Shown: in pieces, positions 17,114 through 26,355 of the stretch | How positions within the stretch are numbered: the stretch's first letter is position 1 | Layout of the letters: each line of letters starts with the position of its first letter | NCBI GenBank assembly: GCA_022796875.1 | Contig: JAAWJJ010000021.1 | Span: forward strand, 1-46,172 | Direction: 5' to 3' | Origin: Eubacterium sp. | GTDB taxonomy: Bacteria > Bacillota > Clostridia > Lachnospirales > Lachnospiraceae | DNA length: 46,172 bases | Position numbers and translations under genes: made by a program | Notes under the pieces: model-generated | Databases searched by the model: none | Seen by the model: only the letters and a program-made list of their open reading frames with translations | Told to the model about the DNA's origin: nothing

Positions 17114-17160
17114 CAGGGGAAACAACTTCTTTCCGAAGCGTTTCCCCTGAAAATCTTTTT
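17114..17160. terminator. Bidirectional terminator between asnA and cheC
   Basis: CAGGGGAAAC (17114-17123) pairs perfectly with GTTTCCCCTG (17140-17149), followed on the plus strand by AAAATCTTTTT. The two flanking genes converge on it; on the minus strand the trailing sequence is TTTGAATTT, so termination is likely stronger for asnA. Confidence 0.8.
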
Positions 17161-17184
17161 ATCCATTCTTATCCGTTTTCATTT

Positions 17185-17820
17185 CTACCTGTTTTCATAC
17201 ACATCAATTTCCAGGCTCTTAAACAATTCATTCATAGAATTTAACGTCAGCATCATAATCATGCTGCTTTTGATCTCCGTTTCCTCGATCACAAGTTTTT
17301 CATCAATATAAAGTACCTGCTGTCCCGGGTTGCCGATCTTCTTTCTGGCTGTTTCCAGAATTTTTCCAATGCGGTTGATATTTACTTCCGGAGGGCATAT
17401 GTTAATAAAACCATTGATCAGCGTGGAAACGGAATTTACATATGCTGCAGTAGTAATATTGCTCATCTCCTGCATCACAGACACGTCCATATCATTCACA
17501 TCTTCCAGGCCATGGATTTCTTTTTTATAAAAAGTATTAACCATACTGCTTGCAAAATCCACACTGATAATATGCAGCATCAAACCTTCCAGATCGCCTT
17601 CCAATCCAACCGACATACTGATTGCCGCCTGGTCTGTACCGCCCAGGATCTCGGCTACTTTGTCATAATCCAGCAATACAATATTCGGAATTTCAATTTT
17701 AACCACTTTATTCAGCATAGTGGCCAAAGCAGTGGCTGCATTTCCGGAACCGATGTTTCCGACTTCCGCCAATACGTCTACATGCAGTGCGTTTAATTCT
17801 TCTAATGATTTAATCTTCAT
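17185..17820 (-). CDS. cheC: Chemotaxis phosphatase CheC
   Basis: A 211-residue CheC-type phosphatase that removes phosphate from CheY-P. Both family active-site helices are seen: LAEVGNIGSGNAATAL near residue 17 and VMQEMSNITTAAYVNS near residue 110, each with the E...N pair. An upstream ATG at 17841 would add seven residues (MNRREDA), but AGGGAGGATGCC sits directly before the ATG at 17818-17820, so that is chosen. No other chemotaxis gene is in the window; together with the FliD-like gene at 21786 it suggests a motile, or formerly motile, organism. CheX and FliY are related, but the size and two conserved sites favour CheC. Confidence 0.92.
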   Translation of the reverse strand: MKIKSLEELNALHVDVLAEVGNIGSGNAATALATMLNKVVKIEIPNIVLLDYDKVAEILGGTDQAAISMSVGLEGDLEGLMLHIISVDFASSMVNTFYKKEIHGLEDVNDMDVSVMQEMSNITTAAYVNSVSTLINGFINICPPEVNINRIGKILETARKKIGNPGQQVLYIDEKLVIEETEIKSSMIMMLTLNSMNELFKSLEIDVYENR

Positions 17821-17901
17821 GGCATCCTCCCTGCGGTTCATTTATATATTTTTCAAAAAAGTGCCGGCATCCGCCCACGCTATATTGATATCCGCTTTCC
17901 C

Positions 17902-17959
17902 ATTATACCACACTACACCGGAAAAATGCACTAATTTTTATAATATTATAAATATTATA
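17902..17959 (-). promoter_or_regulatory. Probable cheC promoter with upstream AT-rich inverted repeat
   Basis: On the minus strand an extended -10 (TGGTATAAT, hexamer 17902-17907) lies about 80 bases before cheC, without a clear -35. Upstream, TATAATATT (17939-17947) and AATATTATA (17951-17959) form a perfect 9-bp inverted repeat with a 3-base centre. Its AT-only content makes chance a real possibility. Confidence 0.45.
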
Positions 17960-18035
17960 CAGATTATACAGATGAAACTTTACAATTCACTCCGCACCAT
18001 TCGAAAAGGCTCTTACAGCGTCTTTTCATAAACGG

Positions 18036-18240
18036 TTATTCCGGAGCGGTTTCCACATGTTTTGTATTGATAAACAGCAGCATAACAAAACTGATCACGA
18101 TAATTACCGTCAGCACCGCATAAATATCTGCCATGTTTCCCCGCACAGATATCGCCATGCCGACTACGAAATAACTGCAGGAACGCAATACCAAACATAC
18201 CAATCTGACAAAAGCCGGCCGGTCACTGTATGAAGATCTC
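18036..18240 (-). pseudogene. Fragment of a membrane transporter C-terminus
   Basis: A minus-strand frame ends at 18036-18038 and, read backwards to about 18240, encodes a hydrophobic tail: PAFVRLVCLVLRSCSYFVVG, then an amphipathic turn and AVLTVIIVISFVMLLFINTKH. Two helices and a short charged end look like the end of an MFS-type transporter or a LuxR-type membrane sensor. No upstream coding part in this frame makes sense; the opposite strand from 18250 carries a truncated LysR gene. I read it as a remnant at a recombination junction, with low confidence. Confidence 0.4.
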
Positions 18241-18249
18241 TCTATCATT

Positions 18250-18906
18250 ATGACAGAATTGGATTTTGCCCTCAAAAAGGCAAAAGTCCTGCATGACGGA
18301 AAGCAAAATCTTCTTCGGATCGGTATCTTCGACGCTCCGTATATCAATGATTTCTGGATCACCTTTTATAAAACCCTGCTCAAAATCGATCCGTCTTTGG
18401 AAATAGAAGTTGTCCGTGGGAATTTCACAGACCTTTACAACGATTTTGTCAATGAATTGTACGACCTGATCTTAACCCTGGACCATACGCTTTTAATGAG
18501 TAAATTTCCATTCTGCTATAAACGGTTATTCTACAGGGAATATGCCATTATCTACTCTAAAGATTCCGAGTTCGGAAAAATGGAACGTTTGGATTTCCGG
18601 GACTTTGATCACAAAAATGTGTATGTCGTTGACAACGAGCGAAATATCGAACGCGTCCTTTCGGAACTTGCTTCGGTCGGTATTCTGAACCCCAAAATCC
18701 AAAGAGTCAGCAATTCCCTTACCGTTTCCACCTATTTAGAAGCCGGAAACGGATTTGCCTTAATTGACAAAAATATTGTACAATACAACGATTCCCTCAG
18801 AGCCTTTTCCGGGGGCGGCTGCTTTTCCGGAACCTATGTAACGGCAGTCTGGCGAAAGGAATCGCTTCCCGTCCAAAAAATTATGGCGGCTTATGATAAA
18901 ACTTGA
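18250..18906 (+). pseudogene. LysR-family regulator lacking its DNA-binding domain
   Basis: The 218-residue frame is a LysR-type substrate-binding domain. It starts in the linker helix (TELDFALKKAKVLHDGKQN), then LLRIGIFDAPYIN and two alpha/beta lobes, ending KIMAAYDKT. A complete member has about 300 residues with ~60-70 residues of winged helix-turn-helix before the linker; none is found upstream in any frame, where a fragment of another gene lies on the opposite strand. The ATG at 18250 has no ribosome-binding site. The body has no stop or frameshift, so the loss may be recent or a free ligand-binding domain may be produced. The -35 of the valS promoter overlaps its stop codon. Confidence 0.7.
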
Positions 18907-18929
18907 AAAATGCGCGGTTTTGATATAAT
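18903..18929 (+). promoter_or_regulatory. valS promoter
   Basis: TTGAAA (18903-18908) and an extended -10 TGATATAAT (hexamer 18924-18929) with a 15-base spacer; the TG extension may compensate for the short spacing. The start of valS is only 66 bases further, so there is no room for a T-box leader. Confidence 0.6.
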
Positions 18930-18995
18930 ATTATAAAAAACTTTACAACGCTTCCACCTATGGAATGAACCTGATAAAAAGGAGAGTTATCAAAC

Positions 18996-21653
18996 ATGAG
19001 TAAGGAACTTGCGAAAACATACGACCCAAAAGGGTTAGAAGACCGCCTGTACCAAAAATGGGAACAGAATAAGTATTTCTACGCCGAGGCAGATCAAAAT
19101 AAAAAACCGTTTACGATCGTCATGCCGCCGCCAAATATTACCGGGCAGCTTCATATGGGACATGCGCTGGACAACACCATGCAGGATATCCTGATCCGTT
19201 ATAAAAGAATGCAGGGATACAACGCGCTCTGGCAGCCGGGTACCGACCACGCCAGCATCGCAACGGAAGTCAAGATTACTGAAAAATTAAAAGAAGAAGG
19301 CATAGACAAAGAAGAACTGGGCCGGGAAAAATTTCTGGAGCGCGCCTGGGAATGGAAAAAAGAATACGGCGGAAAAATTATTAACCAGTTAAAGAAGATC
19401 GGCTCTTCTGCCGACTGGGACAGAGAACGTTTTACCATGGACGACGGCTGCTCAAAAGCGGTGGAAACCGTGTTTGTGAAACTGTTTCAGGACGGATATA
19501 TTTATAAAGGAAACCGGATCATCAACTGGTGCCCGGTCTGCCAGACTTCCATTTCCGATGCGGAAGTGGAACATGTAGAACAAACCGGGCATTTCTGGCA
19601 TATCAACTATCCGATCGTGGGCGAAGACGGAAAATACGTACAGATCGCAACGACAAGGCCGGAAACGCTGCTCGGCGATACCGCCGTCGCCGTAAATCCG
19701 GACGATGAACGTTACAAAGACCTCGTTGGCAAAACGCTGCTGCTGCCATTAGTCAACCGTGAAATCCCGGTCGTTGCCGATGAATATGTCGACAAAGAAT
19801 TTGGAACCGGCTGCGTAAAAATCACGCCTGCCCACGACCCGAACGACTTTGAAGTCGGCCTGCGGCACGACCTTACGCTTATCAACGTCATGAACGACGA
19901 CGCTACGATCAATGAAAACGGCGGAAAATATGCGGGAATGGAACGCTACGAAGCGCGCAAAGCCATTGTAAAAGATCTCGAAGAACTGGGACTGTTAGTA
20001 AAAGTCGAAGAACATGTCCACAATGTCGGCACACACGACCGCTGCAAAACGACGATCGAGCCGATGGCGAAACAACAATGGTTTGTAGCCATGGAAGAAC
20101 TGGCAAAACCGGCGATCGAAGCGATCAAAACCGGGGAACTTAAATTTGTTCCAGAACATTTTGACAAAATTTACCTGCACTGGCTCGAAAACATCCGCGA
20201 CTGGTGCATTTCCAGGCAGCTCTGGTGGGGACACCGCATCCCTGCCTACTACTGTGCGGAATGTGGGGAAATGGTCGTTGCCAAAGCCGCCGACGCTCCT
20301 CATAACTGCCCGAAATGCGGCCACGCAGAAATGAAACAGGACGAAGACACGCTGGATACATGGTTTTCTTCCGCCCTGTGGCCGTTCTCTACACTCGGCT
20401 GGCCGGAGCAGACGAAAGACCTCGATTACTTCTATCCGACCAGCGTGCTCGTAACCGGATATGATATTATTTTCTTCTGGGTTATCCGCATGGTATTTTC
20501 CGGATATGCACATACCGGAAAATCTCCGTTCCATACGGTACTGATTCACGGCCTGGTGCGCGATTCCCAGGGACGTAAAATGAGCAAATCCCTCGGAAAC
20601 GGCATCGACCCGTTAGAAGTAATCGACAAATACGGCGCCGACGCCCTGCGTCTGACGTTAATGACCGGCAACGCTCCGGGAAACGACATGCGTTTTTACT
20701 GGGAACGCGTGGAAGCCAGCCGTAATTTTGCCAACAAAGTATGGAACGCTTCCCGTTTCATCATGATGAACCTGGGAAACGAAACCTTAACTGAACCGAC
20801 GGAAGCAATTTTAAATATCGGCGACAAATGGATTTTATCGGAGGTCAACCGGCTTGCGAAAGAAGTTACCGAGAATATGGATAAATTTGAACTCGGTATC
20901 GCCGTACAGAAAATATACGATTTCATCTGGGATGAATTTTGCGACTGGTATATCGAAATAGCCAAAACAAGAATTTATAAAAAAGAAGAAAACCCTGTTT
21001 CCGCGCAGACGGCGCTGTGGGTATTAAAGTCCGTACTGACCGACGCCTTAAAACTCCTGCACCCGTTCATGCCGTTTCTTACGGAAGAGATTTTCTGCAC
21101 GCTGCATCCGGAAGAAGAAACGATCATGTTAAGCGACTGGCCGCAGTACGCCGAAAAACGCGATTATCCGCGGGAAACGGAAATCATTTCCCAGATCAAG
21201 GAAATGGTAAAAGGCATCCGCAACCGCCGTGCAGAAATGAACGTTCCGCAGTCAAAGAAAACAAACGTATACATTGTGGCAAACGATAAAGAAGCTGCCG
21301 AAATGTTTGAAAACATGAAAAGTTCCTACCGGAACCTGTTCCCGGCAGGCGATATCATCGTGCAACAGGATAAATCCGGCATCAGCGAAGACGCCGTATC
21401 GATCGTATGCCTGCGCTGCGTTGTCTATATCCCGCTGGAAGAGCTTGTAGATATGGAAAAGGAAAAAGAACGGCTGTTAAAAGAAAAAGAACGGCTGACA
21501 AAAGAACTGGCCCGTTCCCACGGCATGTTAAAAAATGAGAAGTTCTTAAAGAAAGCTCCTGCTGAAAAGGTAGAAGAAGAAAAAAACAAGCTCGCAAAAT
21601 ACGAACAGCTTATGGAACAGGTGGCAGCGCAGCTGGCCTCGATCCTGTCATAA
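18996..21653 (+). CDS. valS: Valyl-tRNA synthetase
   Basis: Charges tRNA-Val with valine. The 885 residues show the class Ia layout: MPPPNITGQLHMGHALDNTM with the HIGH-type HMGH near residue 50, an editing domain around TTRPETLLGDTAVAV and GTGCVKITPAHDPND (~220-300), KMSKS in GRKMSKSLGNGIDP near 530, the anticodon-binding helical region, and a C-terminal coiled coil (KEKERLLKEKERLTKELARS) typical of ValRS. AAGGAGAG precedes the ATG. A terminator follows. In many Firmicutes valS has a T-box; here the short leader shows none, so regulation by uncharged tRNA is not expected. Confidence 0.98.
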   Translation: MSKELAKTYDPKGLEDRLYQKWEQNKYFYAEADQNKKPFTIVMPPPNITGQLHMGHALDNTMQDILIRYKRMQGYNALWQPGTDHASIATEVKITEKLKEEGIDKEELGREKFLERAWEWKKEYGGKIINQLKKIGSSADWDRERFTMDDGCSKAVETVFVKLFQDGYIYKGNRIINWCPVCQTSISDAEVEHVEQTGHFWHINYPIVGEDGKYVQIATTRPETLLGDTAVAVNPDDERYKDLVGKTLLLPLVNREIPVVADEYVDKEFGTGCVKITPAHDPNDFEVGLRHDLTLINVMNDDATINENGGKYAGMERYEARKAIVKDLEELGLLVKVEEHVHNVGTHDRCKTTIEPMAKQQWFVAMEELAKPAIEAIKTGELKFVPEHFDKIYLHWLENIRDWCISRQLWWGHRIPAYYCAECGEMVVAKAADAPHNCPKCGHAEMKQDEDTLDTWFSSALWPFSTLGWPEQTKDLDYFYPTSVLVTGYDIIFFWVIRMVFSGYAHTGKSPFHTVLIHGLVRDSQGRKMSKSLGNGIDPLEVIDKYGADALRLTLMTGNAPGNDMRFYWERVEASRNFANKVWNASRFIMMNLGNETLTEPTEAILNIGDKWILSEVNRLAKEVTENMDKFELGIAVQKIYDFIWDEFCDWYIEIAKTRIYKKEENPVSAQTALWVLKSVLTDALKLLHPFMPFLTEEIFCTLHPEEETIMLSDWPQYAEKRDYPRETEIISQIKEMVKGIRNRRAEMNVPQSKKTNVYIVANDKEAAEMFENMKSSYRNLFPAGDIIVQQDKSGISEDAVSIVCLRCVVYIPLEELVDMEKEKERLLKEKERLTKELARSHGMLKNEKFLKKAPAEKVEEEKNKLAKYEQLMEQVAAQLASILS

Positions 21654-21714
21654 TTTTGGAGCGGCTGAAAAATATCAATAAGACAACGCTCATAACTCAG
21701 AGATAACCTGAAAT

Positions 21715-21777
21715 AAAAAACTCCCCGTCAGAAAATAATTTACCGTTAATAAATTCTTTCGACAGGGAGTTTTTTTC
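21715..21777. terminator. Bidirectional terminator between valS and the FliD-like gene
   Basis: CTCCCCGTC (21721-21729) pairs with GACAGGGAG (21761-21769) with one mismatch. A-tract 21715-21720 and T-tract 21770-21777 flank the stem, so it works for both converging genes. Confidence 0.85.
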
Positions 21778-21785
21778 TATTATTT

Positions 21786-22352
21786 TTAAGCATATGCATC
21801 GAAACTTTTTGACGCTTTTAACAGATTTTTCTGGTTTAGGGCTTTATTGCTGTAAGTTTCAGCCGCATGATTTAACCGTTTCTGATAAGAGGTTATTTTC
21901 TTCTTATAAGTACTCTCATCGCCAAAGACCTTCATAAGGCTTTCATAAGACGACTCTTTCAAACGGTTGGTCCTGACTTTCAAATCTCCTTTTTCCGATA
22001 CCGTAACTCCGATATTGTCCAGGTCGGCAGCCGCTTTTTTCGTCAGGCTCTTTATTTTTTTGCGCAGGCTTTTAATCTCCGGATCATCAATGTCTTCCGT
22101 AGATTCCATTAAATTATTATAAGTCTGTATAAATGCCGACACTTCGATTGCAGCATCTTCTTCTTTCTCCTTTGAAGTATTCTCTATTTCACGCAGCGCC
22201 TTTTTCAAAGCCTGCGTATCCGCCAGCGCCAGAGTATGTTTTTCCGCGCCGTTTCTGGTAGTTCCTTTGCGGTATTCCCTTGTCTGCCCGTAAAAATTTC
22301 TCAGATAAAAATCGGTTCCTTTTCCGTTTGCAGCGATATTTATTGTAGCCAT
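21786..22352 (-). CDS. Small FliD-C-like, coiled-coil protein
   Basis: A 188-residue soluble protein without signal peptide. From about residue 75 it resembles the C-terminal core of the flagellar cap FliD: AFIQTYNNLMES (as in FliD FVDAYNxL), then PEIKSLRKKIKSL, LDNIGVTVSEKGDLKV (as in FliD DIGI...DGxL), then LMKVFGDESTYKKKITSY and a helical tail. The D2/D3 domains that make FliD about 450-700 residues long are missing. The N-terminus (MATINIAANGKGTDFYLRN) is unlike FliD. It stands alone between a terminator and the MATE gene, with no flagellar genes nearby. GAAAAAGGGG precedes the ATG. The FliD resemblance is recognised by eye; the role is unknown. Confidence 0.7.
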   Translation of the reverse strand: MATINIAANGKGTDFYLRNFYGQTREYRKGTTRNGAEKHTLALADTQALKKALREIENTSKEKEEDAAIEVSAFIQTYNNLMESTEDIDDPEIKSLRKKIKSLTKKAAADLDNIGVTVSEKGDLKVRTNRLKESSYESLMKVFGDESTYKKKITSYQKRLNHAAETYSNKALNQKNLLKASKSFDAYA

Positions 22353-22488
22353 AGCATAACCCCTTTTTCACGATACTGTTGCTTTTTTTGTCCTGTTATT
22401 CTTTCTTAATTATTCCGTCTTATATTTGTCCCATATTTATTTTATATAGGTATATTTCGGTATTTTTCCGGAAAAATTAACATCATTT

Positions 22489-23829
22489 TCATTTTACCTC
22501 CATCTTTCCTACCGTCCCCCGATAAAGCGCAAAGGCAATCGCCGCCGCTCCGGTTTCCGTCATCCAGAATGCATGCCAGACTGCATCCGGCCCCAGGAAG
22601 CGACTCAGTAAAAACGCCGCCGGAATAATAAATATGACATAACGCAGAGCGGAAATGACCAGGGATTTCGGTCCTTTCCCTAATGCTTCCAACGCTCCCG
22701 CCGATACGACGGACAGCGAGGAAACCACAAAACCGAAGCAAATGATACGAAGCGCCGGTATACCTGTCTGCACTGTAACCGGATTTTCCGTAAACATTCC
22801 CAGCAGGCTGTCCGGGATACAAAGACTTAAAACCATCCCGGCCGCCATCACACATACAATGGTAAGCGCCGTTACTTTATAAATCTTTCTCACACGCAAA
22901 TACTCTTTTGCACCGGCATTGTAACTAAGCAGAGGACGCATACCCTGAATCGCGCCGTTCGCCGGCAAATACAGAAACGTCTGCAGTTTATAATAAATGC
23001 CAAGAACCAGCACATACGTCTGCGTATACGCTGCCAGAATAGAATTTAACGCGGAAATCAACAACGACGGCAGCGCCATATTCAATGTGGCGGGAATACC
23101 GGTCAGATAAAGCGACCCTGCGATCTGCCGGGTCGGTTTCATAAGTTTCAGGGACAGTTTCAGATTCGGCCTTTTTACCGCCCAGACTGTCAGATAAATT
23201 ACCAGCGTGGAAAGCTGCCCGATATTTGTCGCCCAGGCCGCCCCCTCAATGCCCATTTCCGGAAACGGGCCGATACCGAAAATCAACAGCGGATCCAGCA
23301 CGATATTTACAACACATCCGGTCAACAGACAAAATGTAGAAACGAGCATACGGCCGATCGACTGAAAAATCTTTTCAAAGGTGATTTCCACCGTAACGAT
23401 CACGGAAAAAGAAAGTACGATTACGGCATAACGGACGCCAAAATGAAACACCGTTTCCGATTCCGTAAAAATCCCCAGAAAAGACGGCATTGCCAGTATC
23501 CCGAATACCGTAAGCAATACGCCGTGCACAATGCTGAACAGAATCCCCTGCGAAGCCGCCACGTCCGCATCTTTCTGTTTTCCGGCGCCTAAAGACATGG
23601 CGATTACCGCATTGACGCCGACGCCAAATCCGACGCCGATCGAAGTAACCAGATTTTGCACAGGAAAGACCAGTGACAGGGCCGTCATGGCTTCTTCACT
23701 GATCTTTGCCACAAAAATGCTGTCTATAATATTGTAAAGGGAATTGACGAGCATCGATAAAACCATAGGTATTGCCGCTGATACAAATAACGGCAGCACC
23801 GGTTTTTCTTTCATGTAATTTGGATTCAT
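22489..23829 (-). CDS. MATE-family efflux transporter
   Basis: A 446-residue, twelve-helix exporter of the MATE family, which expels cationic compounds in exchange for Na+ or H+. The N-terminal half carries PLFVSAAIPMVLSMLVNSLY, then FVAKISEEAMTALSLVFPVQ and VGVNAVIAMSLGAGKQKDAD; the second half repeats the pattern with MRPLLSYNAGAKEYLRVRK. GAGAGGAAAG precedes the ATG. No regulator is adjacent, so the substrate cannot be inferred. It is unrelated in sequence detail to the second MATE gene at 37529. Confidence 0.93.
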   Translation of the reverse strand: MNPNYMKEKPVLPLFVSAAIPMVLSMLVNSLYNIIDSIFVAKISEEAMTALSLVFPVQNLVTSIGVGFGVGVNAVIAMSLGAGKQKDADVAASQGILFSIVHGVLLTVFGILAMPSFLGIFTESETVFHFGVRYAVIVLSFSVIVTVEITFEKIFQSIGRMLVSTFCLLTGCVVNIVLDPLLIFGIGPFPEMGIEGAAWATNIGQLSTLVIYLTVWAVKRPNLKLSLKLMKPTRQIAGSLYLTGIPATLNMALPSLLISALNSILAAYTQTYVLVLGIYYKLQTFLYLPANGAIQGMRPLLSYNAGAKEYLRVRKIYKVTALTIVCVMAAGMVLSLCIPDSLLGMFTENPVTVQTGIPALRIICFGFVVSSLSVVSAGALEALGKGPKSLVISALRYVIFIIPAAFLLSRFLGPDAVWHAFWMTETGAAAIAFALYRGTVGKMEVK

Positions 23830-23931
23830 AACACTTTCCTCTCTTTTGTTTTTTCAGTCGTTTCCGTGCAAACTTTCCAGATGATTTTCAGCCGCCAGGT
23901 TTCCGGACGGTTTTGTCCGCTCATTTCCTGA

Positions 23932-24843
23932 CTATTCTGAACTTTCGTTTTCCGTCCGGCTGTCTGTCATATTGTTTTCCGTCCGGCTGCCGGAAGCGTT
24001 GCTTTCCGCCTGATCATCCGCAACGTTGTTTTCTTTCTGGCTGCTGGAACTGCCGGCAGTCCCGTCCGGTATCTGCCGCCCCTCCGTATTCATTTTATAA
24101 TTGTCTTTATAAATCAGTTCCGACACCGGCACTACCGTATATCCGGCGTCTTTTAAATTGGTAAGCAGCGTATCCAGAGCTTCCGCCGTATATTTTGCCC
24201 CGTTATGGCACAATATAATTGAACCATTGCCCAGATGTTTGTGGTTGCAGACCGTATCGATGATAGCATCCACGCCGTAATCTTTCCAGTCCAGGCTGTC
24301 TACATCCCATTGAATCGCGTAATACCCGCATTTTTTGGCTACCGTGATCACTTCATTATCGTAATCCCCATACGGCGGGCGGAACAGGAACATTTTGTAT
24401 CCCGTCAGTTCCTGTACTTTTTGGGTGACACTGTCCAACTCCTCGGCAATCTCAGCATCTCCGAGCTGGCTCATATTTTTATGGTTCTGACTGTGGTTTC
24501 CCAGGTCGTGTCCCGCCGCATAGATTGCTTTGACATCGTCCGGGTAGGATTCCACCCAGCCTCCGGTCATAAAAAAGGTGACATGCACCTGATGTTTTGC
24601 CAGTATTTCCAGAATTTTAGCCGTGTCTTCGTTTCCCCATGCGGCGTCAAACGAAAGCGCCACTTTTTTTTCTTTTGTATCCACACAGTAAATCGGCAGT
24701 TCCCGGCCGTTTACCGTACTGCTGACCGGTATCGCCTGCTGAATCTGCGGTGAAAATTTAATCGCTCCCGTAATCAGGACTGCCGCACAGAGCGCTGCCA
24801 TCACGATCGCTTTTTTATGGGACTTTTTTTCTATTTCAACCAA
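23932..24843 (-). CDS. Polysaccharide deacetylase-family protein with repeat tail
   Basis: A secreted or membrane-anchored carbohydrate esterase 4 relative of 303 residues. A signal-anchor lies at ~10-30 (KKAIVMAALCAAVLITGAIKF). The domain shows VALSFDAAWGNEDT (motif 1), GNHSQNHKNM (motif 2 with the two metal His), FLFRPPYGDYDNEV (motif 3) and SIILCHNGAKYT (motif 5), as in PdaB/YlxY-type clostridial proteins; wall peptidoglycan is the likely substrate. The start appears to be TTG at 24841-24843, with a weak GCGGGG upstream; no better start precedes the membrane segment. The last ~36 residues are four 9-residue repeats (such as GSRTENNMT). It follows the M14 peptidase gene, another wall enzyme, by 95 bases. 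Confidence 0.88.
   Translation of the reverse strand: MVEIEKKSHKKAIVMAALCAAVLITGAIKFSPQIQQAIPVSSTVNGRELPIYCVDTKEKKVALSFDAAWGNEDTAKILEILAKHQVHVTFFMTGGWVESYPDDVKAIYAAGHDLGNHSQNHKNMSQLGDAEIAEELDSVTQKVQELTGYKMFLFRPPYGDYDNEVITVAKKCGYYAIQWDVDSLDWKDYGVDAIIDTVCNHKHLGNGSIILCHNGAKYTAEALDTLLTNLKDAGYTVVPVSELIYKDNYKMNTEGRQIPDGTAGSSSSQKENNVADDQAESNASGSRTENNMTDSRTENESSE
23941..24048 (-). repeat. 27-bp tandem repeat at the 3' end of the deacetylase gene
   Basis: Four units with a 27-bp period (starts near 23947, 23974, 24001 and 24028 on the plus strand) encode nine-residue repeats, for example DSRTENES and GSRTENNMT. The last unit adjoins the TAG stop at 23932-23934. Confidence 0.85.
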
Positions 24844-24938
24844 TATTACATACCCCGCGCATTACTTTTAGTGCAATATATGCGCGAAAAACCGTATTTA
24901 TTCTTTTTGGCGGATTTGCGGCGGATTTCCGGCTGCTT

Positions 24939-26291
24939 TTATTCCTGCCCGGCCTGCTCCAGCTGGGACATGCCGCCTTCTAAAATCAGTCGGTTCTTCT
25001 CGTAAATATCCTGGAACTGTTCCATTTGCAGAGGATTGATGCCGGTTCCGACCTCTATCGTATACCCCGGTCTGACATACTCCATAATAAACCAGTCTTT
25101 ATAACCGGCATAGGCAGAGGCATACGGCGTTTTTTCCGCCACATAACCGCTGACCTCTTCAAAATACCGGACAATTTCTTCCGCATGCTCCGGTTCGTAG
25201 TCCAGATATTTCCAGTATATCACTTCTCCCTGCGTATGATAAGCGAGAATCAGTTGAAAATCATGCTCCCTCGTAAAATCGTAAACTGCTTTACTCTCCG
25301 GTGCAGTAAGCGGAGCCTCTCCCACATAATCGCGCGGCGCCGGCGTCGTATACCCCTGTTCAAATTTAATTCCGCGCGCGATCTCCCATCCTGCCGGAAA
25401 CTGAAGATTGAGATCTGTACCGGCAATATTGGCTTTCCAGCCTGACGGATATGGAATCTGCGGATAACCGGCGGCAATCTGCATGGTCCGTCCCAGATAT
25501 GTTTCGTTTTCCTCATCGGATAATCCCGATACCTGTTCCAACACACCGTTCACGAGATCCACTCCGTCCGGATTTACCATAGGTGCCAGGTACAGGCTGT
25601 AGGACCAGAAAAGTTTTGCGGCTGGTACCGTAAATAATTCATTACACCCACCGTACGCTTTAGCAAAACTTTCCGCAAACTTAAGCAGTACAGGCGTTGT
25701 AATCCATTCGTTCGCATGGAATGAAGCATTGTAAAACACTTCCGTTTCCCCTTTGCCAATGCGCATGTAATAAATCGGTTTCCCCATCACACTGCTGCCG
25801 ATATTTCCTGCTTCCAGATAAGGATACCTTTTTTCCAGCCCTTCCACAATACATGCTGTCAGAAAAGAAGTATACTCTACTTCCTCGGAAACCAAAGGAA
25901 ACGGCAGCGGAATCACAAGCATAGTACCGATCTGGATTCTGTCCGGATCCAGCCCGGGATTGGCAATCATGACTTTCGGCAGAGGCGTCTGGTATTTCCC
26001 CGCAATCTGCCACAAAGCCTCGCCCTCTTCTACACGATGCCAGACATATCCTTTTAAATAAGGCAGCAACCGTTGCCAGACATCCCTGTCTACCACTGGC
26101 TGCTGCCAATCCCTTTCATTTGTATCTTCTTTCAAAAAATGTTCCACTGCTGCCTGCGTTGATTTCCCAAGCCTGCCGTCAATCTTCACATCATAACCGG
26201 CTCTGTGCAGGGCGAGTTGAACATACTTCACCAACACGCCGTCATCTCCAAAATAAAGCGGACCCGGGTATCGTATTCTGTCATTTTTCAT
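24939..26291 (-). CDS. M14 gamma-D-glutamyl-diamino acid endopeptidase with PG-binding and LysM domains
   Basis: A 450-residue wall peptidase that should cut the gamma-D-Glu to diaminopimelate bond of peptidoglycan peptides. Order of domains: peptidoglycan-binding helices (~10-75, YVQLALHRAGYDVKIDGRLG), LysM (~85-130, WHRVEEGEALWQIAGKYQT), then the M14 carboxypeptidase fold. Zinc ligands are the HxxE in NASFHANEWITT (~191-194) and the His in LILAYHTQGEV; the catalytic Glu lies in YTIEVGTGINP. No signal peptide is present, as in some ENP1-like enzymes active in the mother cell or spore. It is paired with the downstream deacetylase gene. Spore-related use is inference. Confidence 0.9.
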   Translation of the reverse strand: MKNDRIRYPGPLYFGDDGVLVKYVQLALHRAGYDVKIDGRLGKSTQAAVEHFLKEDTNERDWQQPVVDRDVWQRLLPYLKGYVWHRVEEGEALWQIAGKYQTPLPKVMIANPGLDPDRIQIGTMLVIPLPFPLVSEEVEYTSFLTACIVEGLEKRYPYLEAGNIGSSVMGKPIYYMRIGKGETEVFYNASFHANEWITTPVLLKFAESFAKAYGGCNELFTVPAAKLFWSYSLYLAPMVNPDGVDLVNGVLEQVSGLSDEENETYLGRTMQIAAGYPQIPYPSGWKANIAGTDLNLQFPAGWEIARGIKFEQGYTTPAPRDYVGEAPLTAPESKAVYDFTREHDFQLILAYHTQGEVIYWKYLDYEPEHAEEIVRYFEEVSGYVAEKTPYASAYAGYKDWFIMEYVRPGYTIEVGTGINPLQMEQFQDIYEKNRLILEGGMSQLEQAGQE

Positions 26292-26355
26292 TTTCCATAT
26301 CCTGCGGTACTTTTACTTACCACATAATATGAAAAATGCTGTAAAACGTGTATCT

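Noticed and set aside
18907..18995. T-box leader for valS
   Set aside because: Only 66 bases lie between -10 and start codon and no T-box sequence is seen.
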